Part shown: in pieces, positions 24,138 to 32,250 of the stretch
Numbering within the stretch: the first letter of the stretch is position 1
How the letters are laid out: the number at the start of each line of letters is the position of its first letter
Assembly (NCBI GenBank): GCA_934096945.1
Contig: CAKOND010000012.1
Span: 1 to 37,559, forward strand
Length of the DNA stretch: 37,559 nt
DNA from: an uncultured Bacilli bacterium
GTDB taxonomy: Bacteria; Bacillota_I; Bacilli_A; RF39; UBA660
Direction of reading: 5' to 3'
Notes under the pieces: model-generated
What the model was told of the DNA's origin: nothing
What the model saw: only the letters and a program-made list of their open reading frames with translations
Database searches by the model: none
Translations under genes and position numbers: made by a program

Positions 24138-25598
24138 TTAATTTATAGTTATGGGTTCAGAAGAAGTACCGGTTCCTCCGGCATAAGTTACAGAAGACAA
24201 AAGATTGAAGGTCGGCCTCACCCCATTGCCGCTATCCACGTCGCTGATTCCCACACCGCCAGTGCTATACACACCTAACGCACCTCCCACAAAGTCCGCA
24301 TTACGGGAAATTGTCCATTCATATGAGCCTAAATATAACCAATTTATGGTTTTTATTGCTACTCCATTGCCATCTTTACCATCATAACTAGATAAAGTCT
24401 TTGTCCATGCACTCGTTGCTGCTGCAAATCCATAATCACTTGCATACATTAAACCTATTTTCGCGCTATATTCTGTTTCTCCAGTTGTTGAGCCTGAATC
24501 CGGTTCTGGAGCTACTATTTCATTTTGATATGCTGTTGCTGGAACAGCATTTCCTACGTTTGTCCATGTATTTCCTCCAACTTTCCATGTTGTTGTCGCT
24601 ATTTTATCTGATAGTGTTCCTAAACTTGTTAGATATGTTTCATTTAAATATGTATTTAGACTTGATGTTGACCATGTATTTGACCCATTACTATCCCATG
24701 CCATGTTTCCTATAGAACTTGCACTTATTACTTTCACTTGATCTCCAAATACTCCGATTATTCTAAATAAGTTATCATCTGGACATGGACTTTCTGTTGA
24801 ACCTAAACATATATAATTATTTACTGCACCACTTGCTTCGGCATATCTGTAACTATTGTCACCTGCCCCATTTGTTAAACTACTATCATGAAAATAGATA
24901 CCATTTTCACCTTGTGTTTCTGTATATAGTGATTTTACATAATCTGCTAGTGTTGTAGACTCACTATTTTTTTGTATCTTTATCTTTGCATTAAATGCTT
25001 TTCCTGTATTCTTATTTTGATCTTTATTATAATTTACAAATGTTAATTTTATATTCCATGTTTCTTCTTTACTTGGACTTGCTGTTATTTCTCTATTATT
25101 AAATAGTGTTATTATTCCACTTTTGCTTGTTATATCATATCCTGATATTGATGCTCCACTTCCATCTGTTACTGATGTGTGGGTTAATCCTGATATATCT
25201 GTTACTTCTGCTCCCGCACTATCTGTAACTGTTAATATTAACTCTGGTGTACTTTCATCTATTGAATATTCAAATGTATTATTTTCAATATTGAAATAAA
25301 CATTATAATGATCTGTTGCGATATTTGTCTTATTATTGGCTGTAAGAGTTGCTCTAGCAAAAGTGCTACCCGTTGCATTTCCTTTTCCACTTGCAAATGT
25401 ACTTTGATCGGCATAGATATTTATATCGCTACCCGTTGTAAATGTAAAGACATCCGTTGTATATGTTGTTACATTTAAGTTTGCTGATGTTGGGTCTCCA
25501 CCTTGAGCTGTGAAATATGCATAGGTTGCACCCACTACAAAAGCTACAATGGTTGATATTGTAATTATATTTAATAATAATACTTTTTTATTTTTCAT
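24138..25598 (-). CDS. SipW-type surface protein with a DUF6273-like C-terminal domain
   Basis: About 486 aa from ATG 25598 (AGAAGGAG upstream; a longer start would include that site). The signal (TIVAFVVGATYAYFTAQGG) and N-domain match the paralogue downstream. The C-terminal half reads NYICLGSTESPCPDDNLFRI, then IGVFGDQVKVI, NTWSTSSLNTYLN and GVRPTFNLLSSV, the pattern of a domain (DUF6273-like) widespread in secreted proteins of uncultured Bacilli. It probably forms an exported surface or matrix protein. Transcribed from 25663-25690, where the divergent RHH regulator likely binds. Confidence 0.78.
   Translation of the reverse strand: MKNKKVLLLNIITISTIVAFVVGATYAYFTAQGGDPTSANLNVTTYTTDVFTFTTGSDINIYADQSTFASGKGNATGSTFARATLTANNKTNIATDHYNVYFNIENNTFEYSIDESTPELILTVTDSAGAEVTDISGLTHTSVTDGSGASISGYDITSKSGIITLFNNREITASPSKEETWNIKLTFVNYNKDQNKNTGKAFNAKIKIQKNSESTTLADYVKSLYTETQGENGIYFHDSSLTNGAGDNSYRYAEASGAVNNYICLGSTESPCPDDNLFRIIGVFGDQVKVISASSIGNMAWDSNGSNTWSTSSLNTYLNETYLTSLGTLSDKIATTTWKVGGNTWTNVGNAVPATAYQNEIVAPEPDSGSTTGETEYSAKIGLMYASDYGFAAATSAWTKTLSSYDGKDGNGVAIKTINWLYLGSYEWTISRNADFVGGALGVYSTGGVGISDVDSGNGVRPTFNLLSSVTYAGGTGTSSEPITIN
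25301..25529. repeat. Segment 97% identical to 23823-24051
   Basis: A 229-bp direct repeat within the two surface-protein genes, offset 1478 bp. I count six mismatches. The flanking homologous coding sequence is much less similar, which suggests recent gene conversion. Confidence 0.85.
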
Positions 25599-25662
25599 AA
25601 ATATTAAACTCCTTCTAATGTTAGTATGACTCATGCCTCTATTTATCATACTCTATGCTAAA

Positions 25663-25714
25663 ATTATATCATAATAAACACAATTTGTAATCATAATTGT
25701 GTTACTTTTATAAT
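25663..25714. promoter_or_regulatory. Divergent promoters sharing a palindromic operator
   Basis: Inverted repeat AACACAATT (25677-25685) / AATTGTGTT (25695-25703) with a 9-bp spacer. The hexamer at 25685-25690 reads TTGTAA on plus and TTACAA on minus. It acts as the -35 for a plus -10 TATAAT (25709-25714, 18-bp spacer) and for a minus -10 TATAAT (25668-25663, 16-bp spacer). One bound regulator would block both promoters. Confidence 0.6.
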
Positions 25715-25754
25715 ACAATTTTGTTTGTTATTATTAACTTGAGAGGTTTAATAC

Positions 25755-25961
25755 ATGAAAAAATTTGTTATTCCCAATATTGAAGAGGAAAATACAATCA
25801 CTAAAACTATAAGAATTAAAAGGAATACTGCTAATAAATTGGAAAATCTTGCTATAAAAAACAATTTAACTTTTAATAGATTAATAAATGAATGTATTGA
25901 CTATGCTCTTCAAAATATGGAAGAAGATACTACTGAAGAAGTACCAGTTCAAAGCAAATAG
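25755..25961 (+). CDS. Ribbon-helix-helix (CopG/Arc-like) regulator
   Basis: 68 aa. NTITKTIRIKRNTANKLENL is the beta-strand plus first helix of an RHH protein; the second helix is LTFNRLINECIDYAL. A short acidic tail follows. Divergent from the surface-protein operon, with GAGAGG 9 nt before the ATG. It probably dimerises on the palindrome at 25677-25703, repressing itself and the surface genes. No toxin partner lies beside it. Confidence 0.8.
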   Translation: MKKFVIPNIEEENTITKTIRIKRNTANKLENLAIKNNLTFNRLINECIDYALQNMEEDTTEEVPVQSK

Positions 25962-25973
25962 TATCTTTTTTTT
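25925..25973 (+). terminator. Terminator of the RHH gene, stem formed with coding sequence
   Basis: AGATACTA (25925-25932, inside the CDS) pairs with TAGTATCT (25959-25966), which spans the stop, followed by T8. A second hairpin AATGCAC/GTGCATT (25981-26002) follows. Confidence 0.65.
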
Positions 25974-26053
25974 ATCAATTAATGCACGTTATCGTGTGCA
26001 TTATATTTTATGTTATATTACTTATGTGATACGCTTGTCAAGGTGAATACGGA

Positions 26054-26299
26054 ATGAAAATTAAAGCAAGCGATTTTAAAACAAATGAAATTATTAAAAT
26101 AATGAGAGAATATGTTGATAGAACTAAATTTGAACTTGCTGATGAAACCAATATAAGTAGAAGTGCTCTTCAAACTTATGAATATGGCACTGTTAATTAT
26201 ACATTTGAAACATTAGTTAAAATTGCTAAATATTATCATTTTGATATAACTATAGAAAGTACTAGTAAGACTGATAAAATGAATAATCATAAATATTAA
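26054..26299 (+). CDS. Small XRE-type helix-turn-helix regulator
   Basis: 81 aa. An HTH (KFELADETNISRSALQTYEY) is followed by FETLVKIAKYYHFDITI, a standard XRE core. AAGGTG lies 8 nt before the ATG. Its stop overlaps the convergent SGNH gene's stop by 4 bp. Targets unknown. Confidence 0.8.
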   Translation: MKIKASDFKTNEIIKIMREYVDRTKFELADETNISRSALQTYEYGTVNYTFETLVKIAKYYHFDITIESTSKTDKMNNHKY

Positions 26300-26991
26300 T
26301 TATTTTTTTTATACATTAAATATAGTGTTTTTGATATATCTTTATGAGCTAGATAGTTCATGTAATATGAAGATTTTTCTAAGTAATATTCTTCATGTAA
26401 AGAGGTGGCAAGAATATCTAAAAATGAGGCATCATATTTTCCACATAATACTTTGAGTTTTGAATTAACTTCAATTGCATCTTTTTTATCAAAATTATTA
26501 GCTGGATATACACCGATTACAATTATTTCTTTTTCATAAAATTCTCTGATATTATTTAAAAAAACATTCATTTCATTTATATAATTATCTATTGTATCTG
26601 TGATTATTTCTTCCACTAGTGACTTGCTAGCAAATTCATCTAATCCAATTGCAAGTGTTAATAGATCTGATTTGGCTATTATTTGTTTAATTGGTGTTCT
26701 TGTTTCTTTACCATAATCATTGTTATTTATATGTTCATTTAATTCATGTATTGTTTGATGGACATAAGAAAATTCATTATTATAATAACCTAAATCATTA
26801 TTTGTTTCTAATTTTTCTTTTAAATAATCATTAAAACTTGTACCGGCGACATTATATGATGTCATACCTATACTTAAACCATCTCCGATAGATGTAAATA
26901 TTGTTTTTGATGTAATTTGCATACTATTTATAAATATTGTAAAAATTATACCTATTACTATTATTATAAGTAATTTATATCTTCTTTTCAT
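26296..26991 (-). CDS. SGNH-like membrane-anchored or secreted protein, active site altered
   Basis: 231 aa. N-terminal membrane helix (residues 5-22). SIGDGLSIGM takes the place of the GDSL block, so the usual nucleophile position is Gly. LLTLAIGLDEF replaces the G-N-D block. No DxxH block is seen near the end. The fold is SGNH-like but catalysis is doubtful; it may be a structural or binding protein. ATG with GGGGG 7 nt upstream. Confidence 0.65.
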   Translation of the reverse strand: MKRRYKLLIIIVIGIIFTIFINSMQITSKTIFTSIGDGLSIGMTSYNVAGTSFNDYLKEKLETNNDLGYYNNEFSYVHQTIHELNEHINNNDYGKETRTPIKQIIAKSDLLTLAIGLDEFASKSLVEEIITDTIDNYINEMNVFLNNIREFYEKEIIVIGVYPANNFDKKDAIEVNSKLKVLCGKYDASFLDILATSLHEEYYLEKSSYYMNYLAHKDISKTLYLMYKKNN

Positions 26992-27032
26992 TAAATAGCC
27001 CCCATTAAAAAATGTAAAGATTTCTCTTTACA

Positions 27033-28286
27033 TTATATTTCTTCTATTTTAATATTAGCACCTACATGGGATAATTTGTTGATAATTCTCTCATAACCTC
27101 TTAGAATGTGTTCAGCATCATTAATTATTGTTGTTCCTTCAGCTATTAGTCCTGCTGTAACTAATGCCGCTCCAGCTCTAAGGTCTGTTGCAGTTATAAC
27201 TTCACCATGCAATTTAGTTGGTCCAGTGATTTTAGCATGTTGTCTTTCAGCTTCTATATTTGCTCCCATTTGATTTAAATATTTAACGTGGCCCATTCTA
27301 TTTTCCCAGATTGTTTCTTCAAACAAAGATATACCATTTGCTTGAGTTAAAAGCACTGATATTGGTTGACCTAAGTCAGTTGGAAAACCTGGATATACAA
27401 CTGTTCTTATATTAGTTGGTTTTAAATTCTTAGTTTTATTTAATATTATTTTGTGATTTTTAAGTTTAAAGTTAACACCCATTTCTTGAAGTTTATTTAA
27501 AAGTACTATGTTATATTCTGGAACCATTCCATCTATTTCTAAATTATCTCCGAGTAAAGCTCCCATTATTATGTAGGTTCCTGCTTCTATTCTATCTGGT
27601 ATTACTTTTATTTGGGCACCATGAAGCTCTTTAACGCCTTCGATTGTTATTTGTTCTGTTCCTGCTCCTGTTATTTTAGCACCCATATTATTAAGTAATT
27701 CAGCAATATTAACTATTTCTGCTTCTCTAGCTGCATTATTTATTGTAGTTGTCCCTTCAGCCATACAAGCTGCTATCATTAAATTAATTGTAGCTCCAAC
27801 TGATGCAAAATCTAAAAAGATGTTAGCCCCCACTAATTTATCAGCATCTATTATATATTTACTATCATTTTTACTAACAGTAGCTCCTAAAGCTTCGAAT
27901 CCTTTTAAATGTAAGTCAATAGGTCTTGAGCCAATATTGCATCCACCAGGAAAATACATTTCAACATGTTTGTATCTTGCCAGTAATGCTCCCATAAAAT
28001 AATAAGATGCCCGTAGTTTATTACTTAACTCTTCCGATATTATGGTGTTTTTCATATTTTTAGCATCAATATCCATTGTATCTTTATTACATTTTACTTC
28101 AACATTTAAGCATTTTAGTATTTCAATTAGAGCTGCTTTGTCTGATATATTTGGGACATTTGTAATATGAACTTGGCCATTTGCTAAAATAGATGCTGGT
28201 ATTAAAGCTACTACACTATTTTTAGCTCCTCCTATTTTAATCTTGCCACTTAATGGTTTACTTCCTTCAATTATAATTCTTTTCAA
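27033..28286 (-). CDS. murA: UDP-N-acetylglucosamine 1-carboxyvinyltransferase
   Basis: 417 aa, full length. First committed step of peptidoglycan synthesis (enolpyruvyl transfer from PEP). K22-N23 lie in GGAKNS. The catalytic Cys116 lies in FPGGCNIGSRPIDLHL; the Cys means fosfomycin-type inhibition is possible. RAGAALVTAGL lies near the end. The start codon is TTG with GAGGTG 7 nt upstream. In Bacillus murAA sits near ywzB-spoIID; here they are about 7 kb apart. Confidence 0.96.
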   Translation of the reverse strand: MKRIIIEGSKPLSGKIKIGGAKNSVVALIPASILANGQVHITNVPNISDKAALIEILKCLNVEVKCNKDTMDIDAKNMKNTIISEELSNKLRASYYFMGALLARYKHVEMYFPGGCNIGSRPIDLHLKGFEALGATVSKNDSKYIIDADKLVGANIFLDFASVGATINLMIAACMAEGTTTINNAAREAEIVNIAELLNNMGAKITGAGTEQITIEGVKELHGAQIKVIPDRIEAGTYIIMGALLGDNLEIDGMVPEYNIVLLNKLQEMGVNFKLKNHKIILNKTKNLKPTNIRTVVYPGFPTDLGQPISVLLTQANGISLFEETIWENRMGHVKYLNQMGANIEAERQHAKITGPTKLHGEVITATDLRAGAALVTAGLIAEGTTIINDAEHILRGYERIINKLSHVGANIKIEEI

Positions 28287-28351
28287 ATAAATTCACCTCT
28301 TACATAATATTTATTGATCAATTGTTATAAATATTATTATTTTTAAAATTA

Positions 28352-28960
28352 TTAATGTTTATTTCGCGTTCTTGATATTCCCTTCAAAACATCGGCATTA
28401 TATTTTTCCAAAAATATTTTTCTGGCGTCTTCTACACTATGTTTATATAAAAGATCATAATAATGCATGCGATAATAATGTACTCCAGGGTTAGTTTTTT
28501 TGCATTGATTCTTTAATACTGTGTGGGTGGTTTCAAAATTTTGCCAGTCTGTTACTCTTCTTTCTTCTCCACATTCAAGACAAATATATAAGTTATATGA
28601 GAAATTACGATAATTTTCATTTTCACGTTTTATATATTGTTCTCCCCATCTATCTATAGAAATATAATAAGAACCACTATAAATCCAAATGTCATGATCA
28701 CATGGGATTGTATCTTTTTTATCACCATTTGGTTCTAGTGAAGCCATAAATTCAGTATGAATTAACTTTTTTTCATTATTATCAAAACATTGTTGTTCTT
28801 TTTTTAACTCTTGATATTTTTTTAATAATTCTAAGTACTTTTTTACTTCTGGTTTTCTTTCTTGCTCAGCTATCATTGCTTCAAGCATTGGTATGTATGC
28901 ACCTTTAGCTTTATTCCTGTTTATTCTTTTTACAATTTCTATTCTTTGTTCTTCAGTCAT
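28352..28960 (-). CDS. Unrecognised 202-aa protein with a possible zinc knuckle
   Basis: No family recognised. A charged helical N-terminus (1-70), then PCDHDIWIYSGSYY and YNLYICLECGEERRVTDW. The Cys/His set (C87, H89, CxxC) could bind zinc. Tandem with the LD-carboxypeptidase (15 nt), so co-transcribed. GAGGAAG precedes the ATG. Confidence 0.65.
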   Translation of the reverse strand: MTEEQRIEIVKRINRNKAKGAYIPMLEAMIAEQERKPEVKKYLELLKKYQELKKEQQCFDNNEKKLIHTEFMASLEPNGDKKDTIPCDHDIWIYSGSYYISIDRWGEQYIKRENENYRNFSYNLYICLECGEERRVTDWQNFETTHTVLKNQCKKTNPGVHYYRMHYYDLLYKHSVEDARKIFLEKYNADVLKGISRTRNKH

Positions 28961-28975
28961 GATACTTCCTCTTTT

Positions 28976-29989
28976 CTACTTTAGTTCAAATTTTATTGTT
29001 CCCTTTTTATCTTTAAATGTTATGTGGGCAATAGCACCATTTATAATATTTAATGATGGTCCTTTGTGAGATATGTTTGCATCATATATAATGGGAATAT
29101 TTAACTTACTAATAACGCTATCTTTTAAAGCCTCTTGAGTAGTTAGACCAGTATTTGATGATACTACACCAAATCTTCCAAAAATTATACATTTTGCGTA
29201 TTTAAAATATCCCAGGCTTTCAAATTTCCATAAATGTCTAATTACATTTTCTAGACTTTCCTCACAATTGTCAAAATACCAAATTATACCATCATTTTTA
29301 TATTTTTCATTAAATCCATTAATGCCATCATATTTTGTGCCAGCAAGTTCTGATATTAAATCAAAACATCCACCAATAATACGTCCGTTTATATTTACTT
29401 CTTCTATTTTTAGCATTTTAATATCCGACTTTGTATCTAAATTATAACTTTCATAACCATTAATTTTATCTAAATGATTTTCTTCATATTCTTCATAACT
29501 AGATTGTGTAATTAAATTACCTTGAATAAGACTTAAAAAATCTTTTTCACTTTGATGGTAATTATTAGTACCAAAATTAGAAAAGTTTTTACCATATATA
29601 GTTGCTATGTCATATTTTGTTGTAATTGGGTATAAAAGTCCAGTTGGATCGGAAAATCCTGCGACAAACTTAGGATTTTCTTTGATAATGTCAAAATCAA
29701 CATATGATAAGGCTTCAACAAGAAATTCCCCACCGGATGCACAAAGAAGAAAATCAATACTTGGATCTTTAAACATATTATTTATTTCTTCTCCTCGAAC
29801 TTTTGCTGATGCACTTCTGTTTTTAACTGATTTAAATAAATTTTCTGATGGCTTTATATTAATTCCTAACTCGCTCAACTTTTTAATTGCATTTTGATAT
29901 CTATTTATTTTAAGATCATCACTTGCACCATCTGATGGAGCTGGTACGCCGATAGTACTATTTTTGTTAATAAATTTTGGATAAATCAT
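28976..29989 (-). CDS. S66 LD-carboxypeptidase/MccF-like serine peptidase
   Basis: 337 aa. The S66 triad is visible: Ser113 in GFSDPTGLL, Glu in YFDNCEES, His in DANISHKGPSLN. The family trims the terminal D-Ala of tetrapeptides (LdcA) or inactivates microcin C (MccF). The FDNCEES segment and the length near 340 fit the MccF-like branch at least as well as LdcA. ATG with AAGGAAG 5 nt upstream. First gene of a pair with the 202-aa orphan. Confidence 0.85.
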   Translation of the reverse strand: MIYPKFINKNSTIGVPAPSDGASDDLKINRYQNAIKKLSELGINIKPSENLFKSVKNRSASAKVRGEEINNMFKDPSIDFLLCASGGEFLVEALSYVDFDIIKENPKFVAGFSDPTGLLYPITTKYDIATIYGKNFSNFGTNNYHQSEKDFLSLIQGNLITQSSYEEYEENHLDKINGYESYNLDTKSDIKMLKIEEVNINGRIIGGCFDLISELAGTKYDGINGFNEKYKNDGIIWYFDNCEESLENVIRHLWKFESLGYFKYAKCIIFGRFGVVSSNTGLTTQEALKDSVISKLNIPIIYDANISHKGPSLNIINGAIAHITFKDKKGTIKFELK

Positions 29990-30003
29990 TTTACTTCCTT
30001 CTT

Positions 30004-30480
30004 TCTCATTTTAAAACTTGAGATTTTTGAATAATAGGTTCTAATGTTTTGAATTTATATACTTTTACCACTTCTTCTTTAGGTACAAGTAGTTTTATTT
30101 CTCATTAAATCTTTTATAAAAATACTTCTAAAGTTTCTTTCAAATTTTCTTTGTATGACTCTACTTGGTACTTGTTTAGGATAAAAATCATATTCTAGTT
30201 CTTTGATACCATCCGGTGCAACTTTATAAGATTTTGGCACTTTAATTACTGGTCTTGCTGCAATAATTTTATCAGATGCATATGCAAATGCTAGATCATT
30301 ACTTACTGTGGTTACTGCATACGTATAATCTTCTTTTGAGCTAGTCCAGTATGTATCATAACCATCATTATTTAATGCTCCAAGCAAAATGGAAAAGTCT
30401 GTTATCGGGGCTTTTATTCCACGTTTTTTTAGTGTTTTCAAATTTTCTACTTGTTCTTTTGTTAAAAATGTAATTTCCAT
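30004..30480 (-). pseudogene. DUF6273-like protein frameshifted near its end
   Basis: From ATG 30480 (GGGAAG 8 nt upstream) it reads TYWTSSKEDYTYAVTTVSND, then KIIAARPVIKVPKS and YDFYPKQVPS. The frame ends RNKTTCT at 30079. Removing one A near 30095 extends it through KLLVPKEEVVKVYKFKTLEP to a stop at 30004. The WTSS and ARPVI segments resemble the C-terminal domain of the surface protein at 24138. Cytosolic (no signal). Confidence 0.6.
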
Positions 30481-30543
30481 TTTTATCACTTCCCTGTTAA
30501 CCTTAGTATATCATATTTTTTTCTTTTAACATAGAGTTAACTT

Positions 30544-31077
30544 TTATAATATGTGAAATATACCAAGTAAAATTAAGAGTAATATACCTACCATACTGGC
30601 ATACTTTCCTATAAATTTACTTGAGTACTTACCTATTAATATACCAAATGCTGTAAAGGAAAAACTACATACTGAAAATATAAAGCTTGATAACATAAAT
30701 TTATTTGTAATGTCACTAATACCTAAACCTACTGTAAAAGAGTCAACGCTTACGCTAAAAGCTAAAAATAAAACACTTATAAAACTTAAGTTTATATTTA
30801 TTTCTTCTTTTTTAAAATAATTAATGGCTAAATTAACCCCGAGTATTATTAAAACTAAACCAAGTACAATATTACTTGCTAAATTAAAATAATTCATTAT
30901 TGTTAATCCAATTTTATTTCCTACTATAGGCATAAAAAAGTGGAATATCCCTACGATAAAAGGAAAGTATTTTAAATATTTATTTTCTTTTATTAATGAA
31001 CCCATGCTTAAAGATAGAGAAAAAGTATCCATTGATAAGGATACTCCGATTAGTACTAAAGATAATAATTCTTGCAT
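30544..31077 (-). CDS. mntP: Manganese efflux pump MntP
   Basis: 177 aa, six membrane helices in two inverted three-helix halves. SLSMDTFSLSLSMG (first half) and FSVSVDSFTVGLG (second half) carry the conserved aspartates. Exports Mn2+. No yybP-ykoY-type riboswitch is recognisable upstream; GGTGAT precedes the ATG. Confidence 0.9.
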   Translation of the reverse strand: MQELLSLVLIGVSLSMDTFSLSLSMGSLIKENKYLKYFPFIVGIFHFFMPIVGNKIGLTIMNYFNLASNIVLGLVLIILGVNLAINYFKKEEININLSFISVLFLAFSVSVDSFTVGLGISDITNKFMLSSFIFSVCSFSFTAFGILIGKYSSKFIGKYASMVGILLLILLGIFHIL

Positions 31078-31112
31078 AATATCACCAATTAATTATATTT
31101 AGGGCATTTTTA

Positions 31113-31650
31113 TTATATGCATAGTGATATTACTAATATAATTAAAATAATAATAGCTGTTATTACTAATTTTGTTGTTACACTTGAGTTTCTTTTTTCA
31201 AAATTTAAATAGTAAATTGTATATACTATAATGCTAAATAAGTAGAATAATCCATCTTCTAAAACATCCGTTAAAACTTCACTAAATTTTAAATTGTGTT
31301 CATTAGCTAAAATACCACCTAGAACAAAACCTTTGGCACATATGAAGAAAAATGTAAAAATTATGATTCCTATTATAATTGCATTTTTTGTTTGTTTTGC
31401 TTTTCATATTTTTTGATAATTTAGCTTTATCTTCTTTGCTTGATTCAATTATGTCATCAATTGATACATCAAATACTTCTGATAATAAAATTAAAGTTTC
31501 AATGTTTGGTATATTTATGACTATTTTCATAACTACTTATTGCTTTTAGACTTGCATTTATTAGTTTTGAAAGTTCTTCTTGAGTCAACTTTTTTTCCTT
31601 TCTTAATTTTGCTATGTTTTTTCCAACATTTATTTTTTTACATTTCTTTC
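31113..31650 (-). pseudogene. XRE regulator with C-terminal membrane segments, broken by several frameshifts
   Basis: Minus strand reads NVGKNIAKLRKEKKLTQEEL, then SKLINASLKAISSYEN (XRE helix-turn-helix), shifts near 31515, then IPNIETLILLSEVFDVSIDD. It shifts twice more in A6 runs (about 31410 and 31390), ending AIIIGIIIFTFFFICAKGFV, then FYLFSIIVYTIYYLNF and KLVITAIIILIILVISLCI, which are three membrane helices. Adding one A at each of three runs restores one reading. No start codon with a ribosome site is clear: the first in-frame ATG is missing, and the start near 31650 is approximate. An XRE-plus-membrane architecture would be a membrane-tethered repressor. Confidence 0.75.
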
Positions 31651-31687
31651 AAAAAAAGTAATACCATAAATATAGACAATATGGTAT
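31651..31687 (-). terminator. Terminator of spoIIR
   Basis: ATACCATA (31661-31668) pairs with TATGGTAT (31680-31687). The minus strand continues TACTTTTTTT, 16 nt past the spoIIR stop. Confidence 0.82.
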
Positions 31688-31702
31688 CTATTTTTCACAG
31701 AG

Positions 31703-32206
31703 TTAGTATTTATTTAATAATTCTTTTACGTATGACGTGTAAACAACATCATCATAATCGTCTTCACTAGCTTCAAGTAAACATAAAGGAGGAAATAAAA
31801 CACACCACCAGTTGTCACCAAGACCATCACCTAAGGTTACTACTAAAGATTCGTATTCTCCAGCTTTATATGTAACGCCTTTATAATTTTTTTCTGGGAA
31901 ATAATTAAAGCCATAGTTTATTTTGTAGGAAATATCATATTTATTAAGTATATCTTTAACTTCATACATGTTATTTTTTATTTCTTTACGTGTTTCATCT
32001 AAAGAGTTTGATGTGGATAAAATGTTAGCAATAACTGGTTCCATTTCTTCTTTTATTTTTATTTTTTGAGTTTGGTCTTCAAGTTTATTGCTATTTGCTA
32101 TTATTCTAAATCTAATGGCATCTTCAGGAATTAAAATTTTTGTTTCTTTTTTATTTACTAAAATTAATACTGTAACTAAAAATAATGCAATTATTAACTT
32201 TTTCAA
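31703..32206 (-). CDS. spoIIR: Sporulation signalling protein SpoIIR
   Basis: About 167 aa. N-terminal signal/anchor (KKLIIALFLVTVLILV), then RFRIIANSNKLEDQ and the signature YKGVTYKAGEYESLVVTLG, then DNWWCVLFPPLC. SpoIIR is made in the forespore and triggers SpoIIGA to process pro-sigma-E. TTG at 32206 is the likely start (AGGTGA 5 nt upstream); a longer GTG start would sit within that site. It follows prmC, as in Bacillus. Confidence 0.95.
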   Translation of the reverse strand: MKKLIIALFLVTVLILVNKKETKILIPEDAIRFRIIANSNKLEDQTQKIKIKEEMEPVIANILSTSNSLDETRKEIKNNMYEVKDILNKYDISYKINYGFNYFPEKNYKGVTYKAGEYESLVVTLGDGLGDNWWCVLFPPLCLLEASEDDYDDVVYTSYVKELLNKY

Positions 32207-32250
32207 CTTTATCACCTGAATAAGTGATGGTTAGTTTTTTTAATATTTAT

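Noticed and set aside
25755..26299. RHH and XRE genes as a toxin-antitoxin pair
   Set aside because: Both are DNA-binding proteins, no toxin-like partner lies between or beside them, and terminator-like hairpins separate them.
30544..31077. MntP as a tellurium or cadmium transporter
   Set aside because: The paired SMDTF and SVDSF motifs and the six-helix inverted repeat are those of MntP (DUF204).
31078..31140. yybP-ykoY manganese riboswitch before mntP
   Set aside because: The short upstream gap is filled by the tail of the XRE-membrane pseudogene and lacks the conserved loops.
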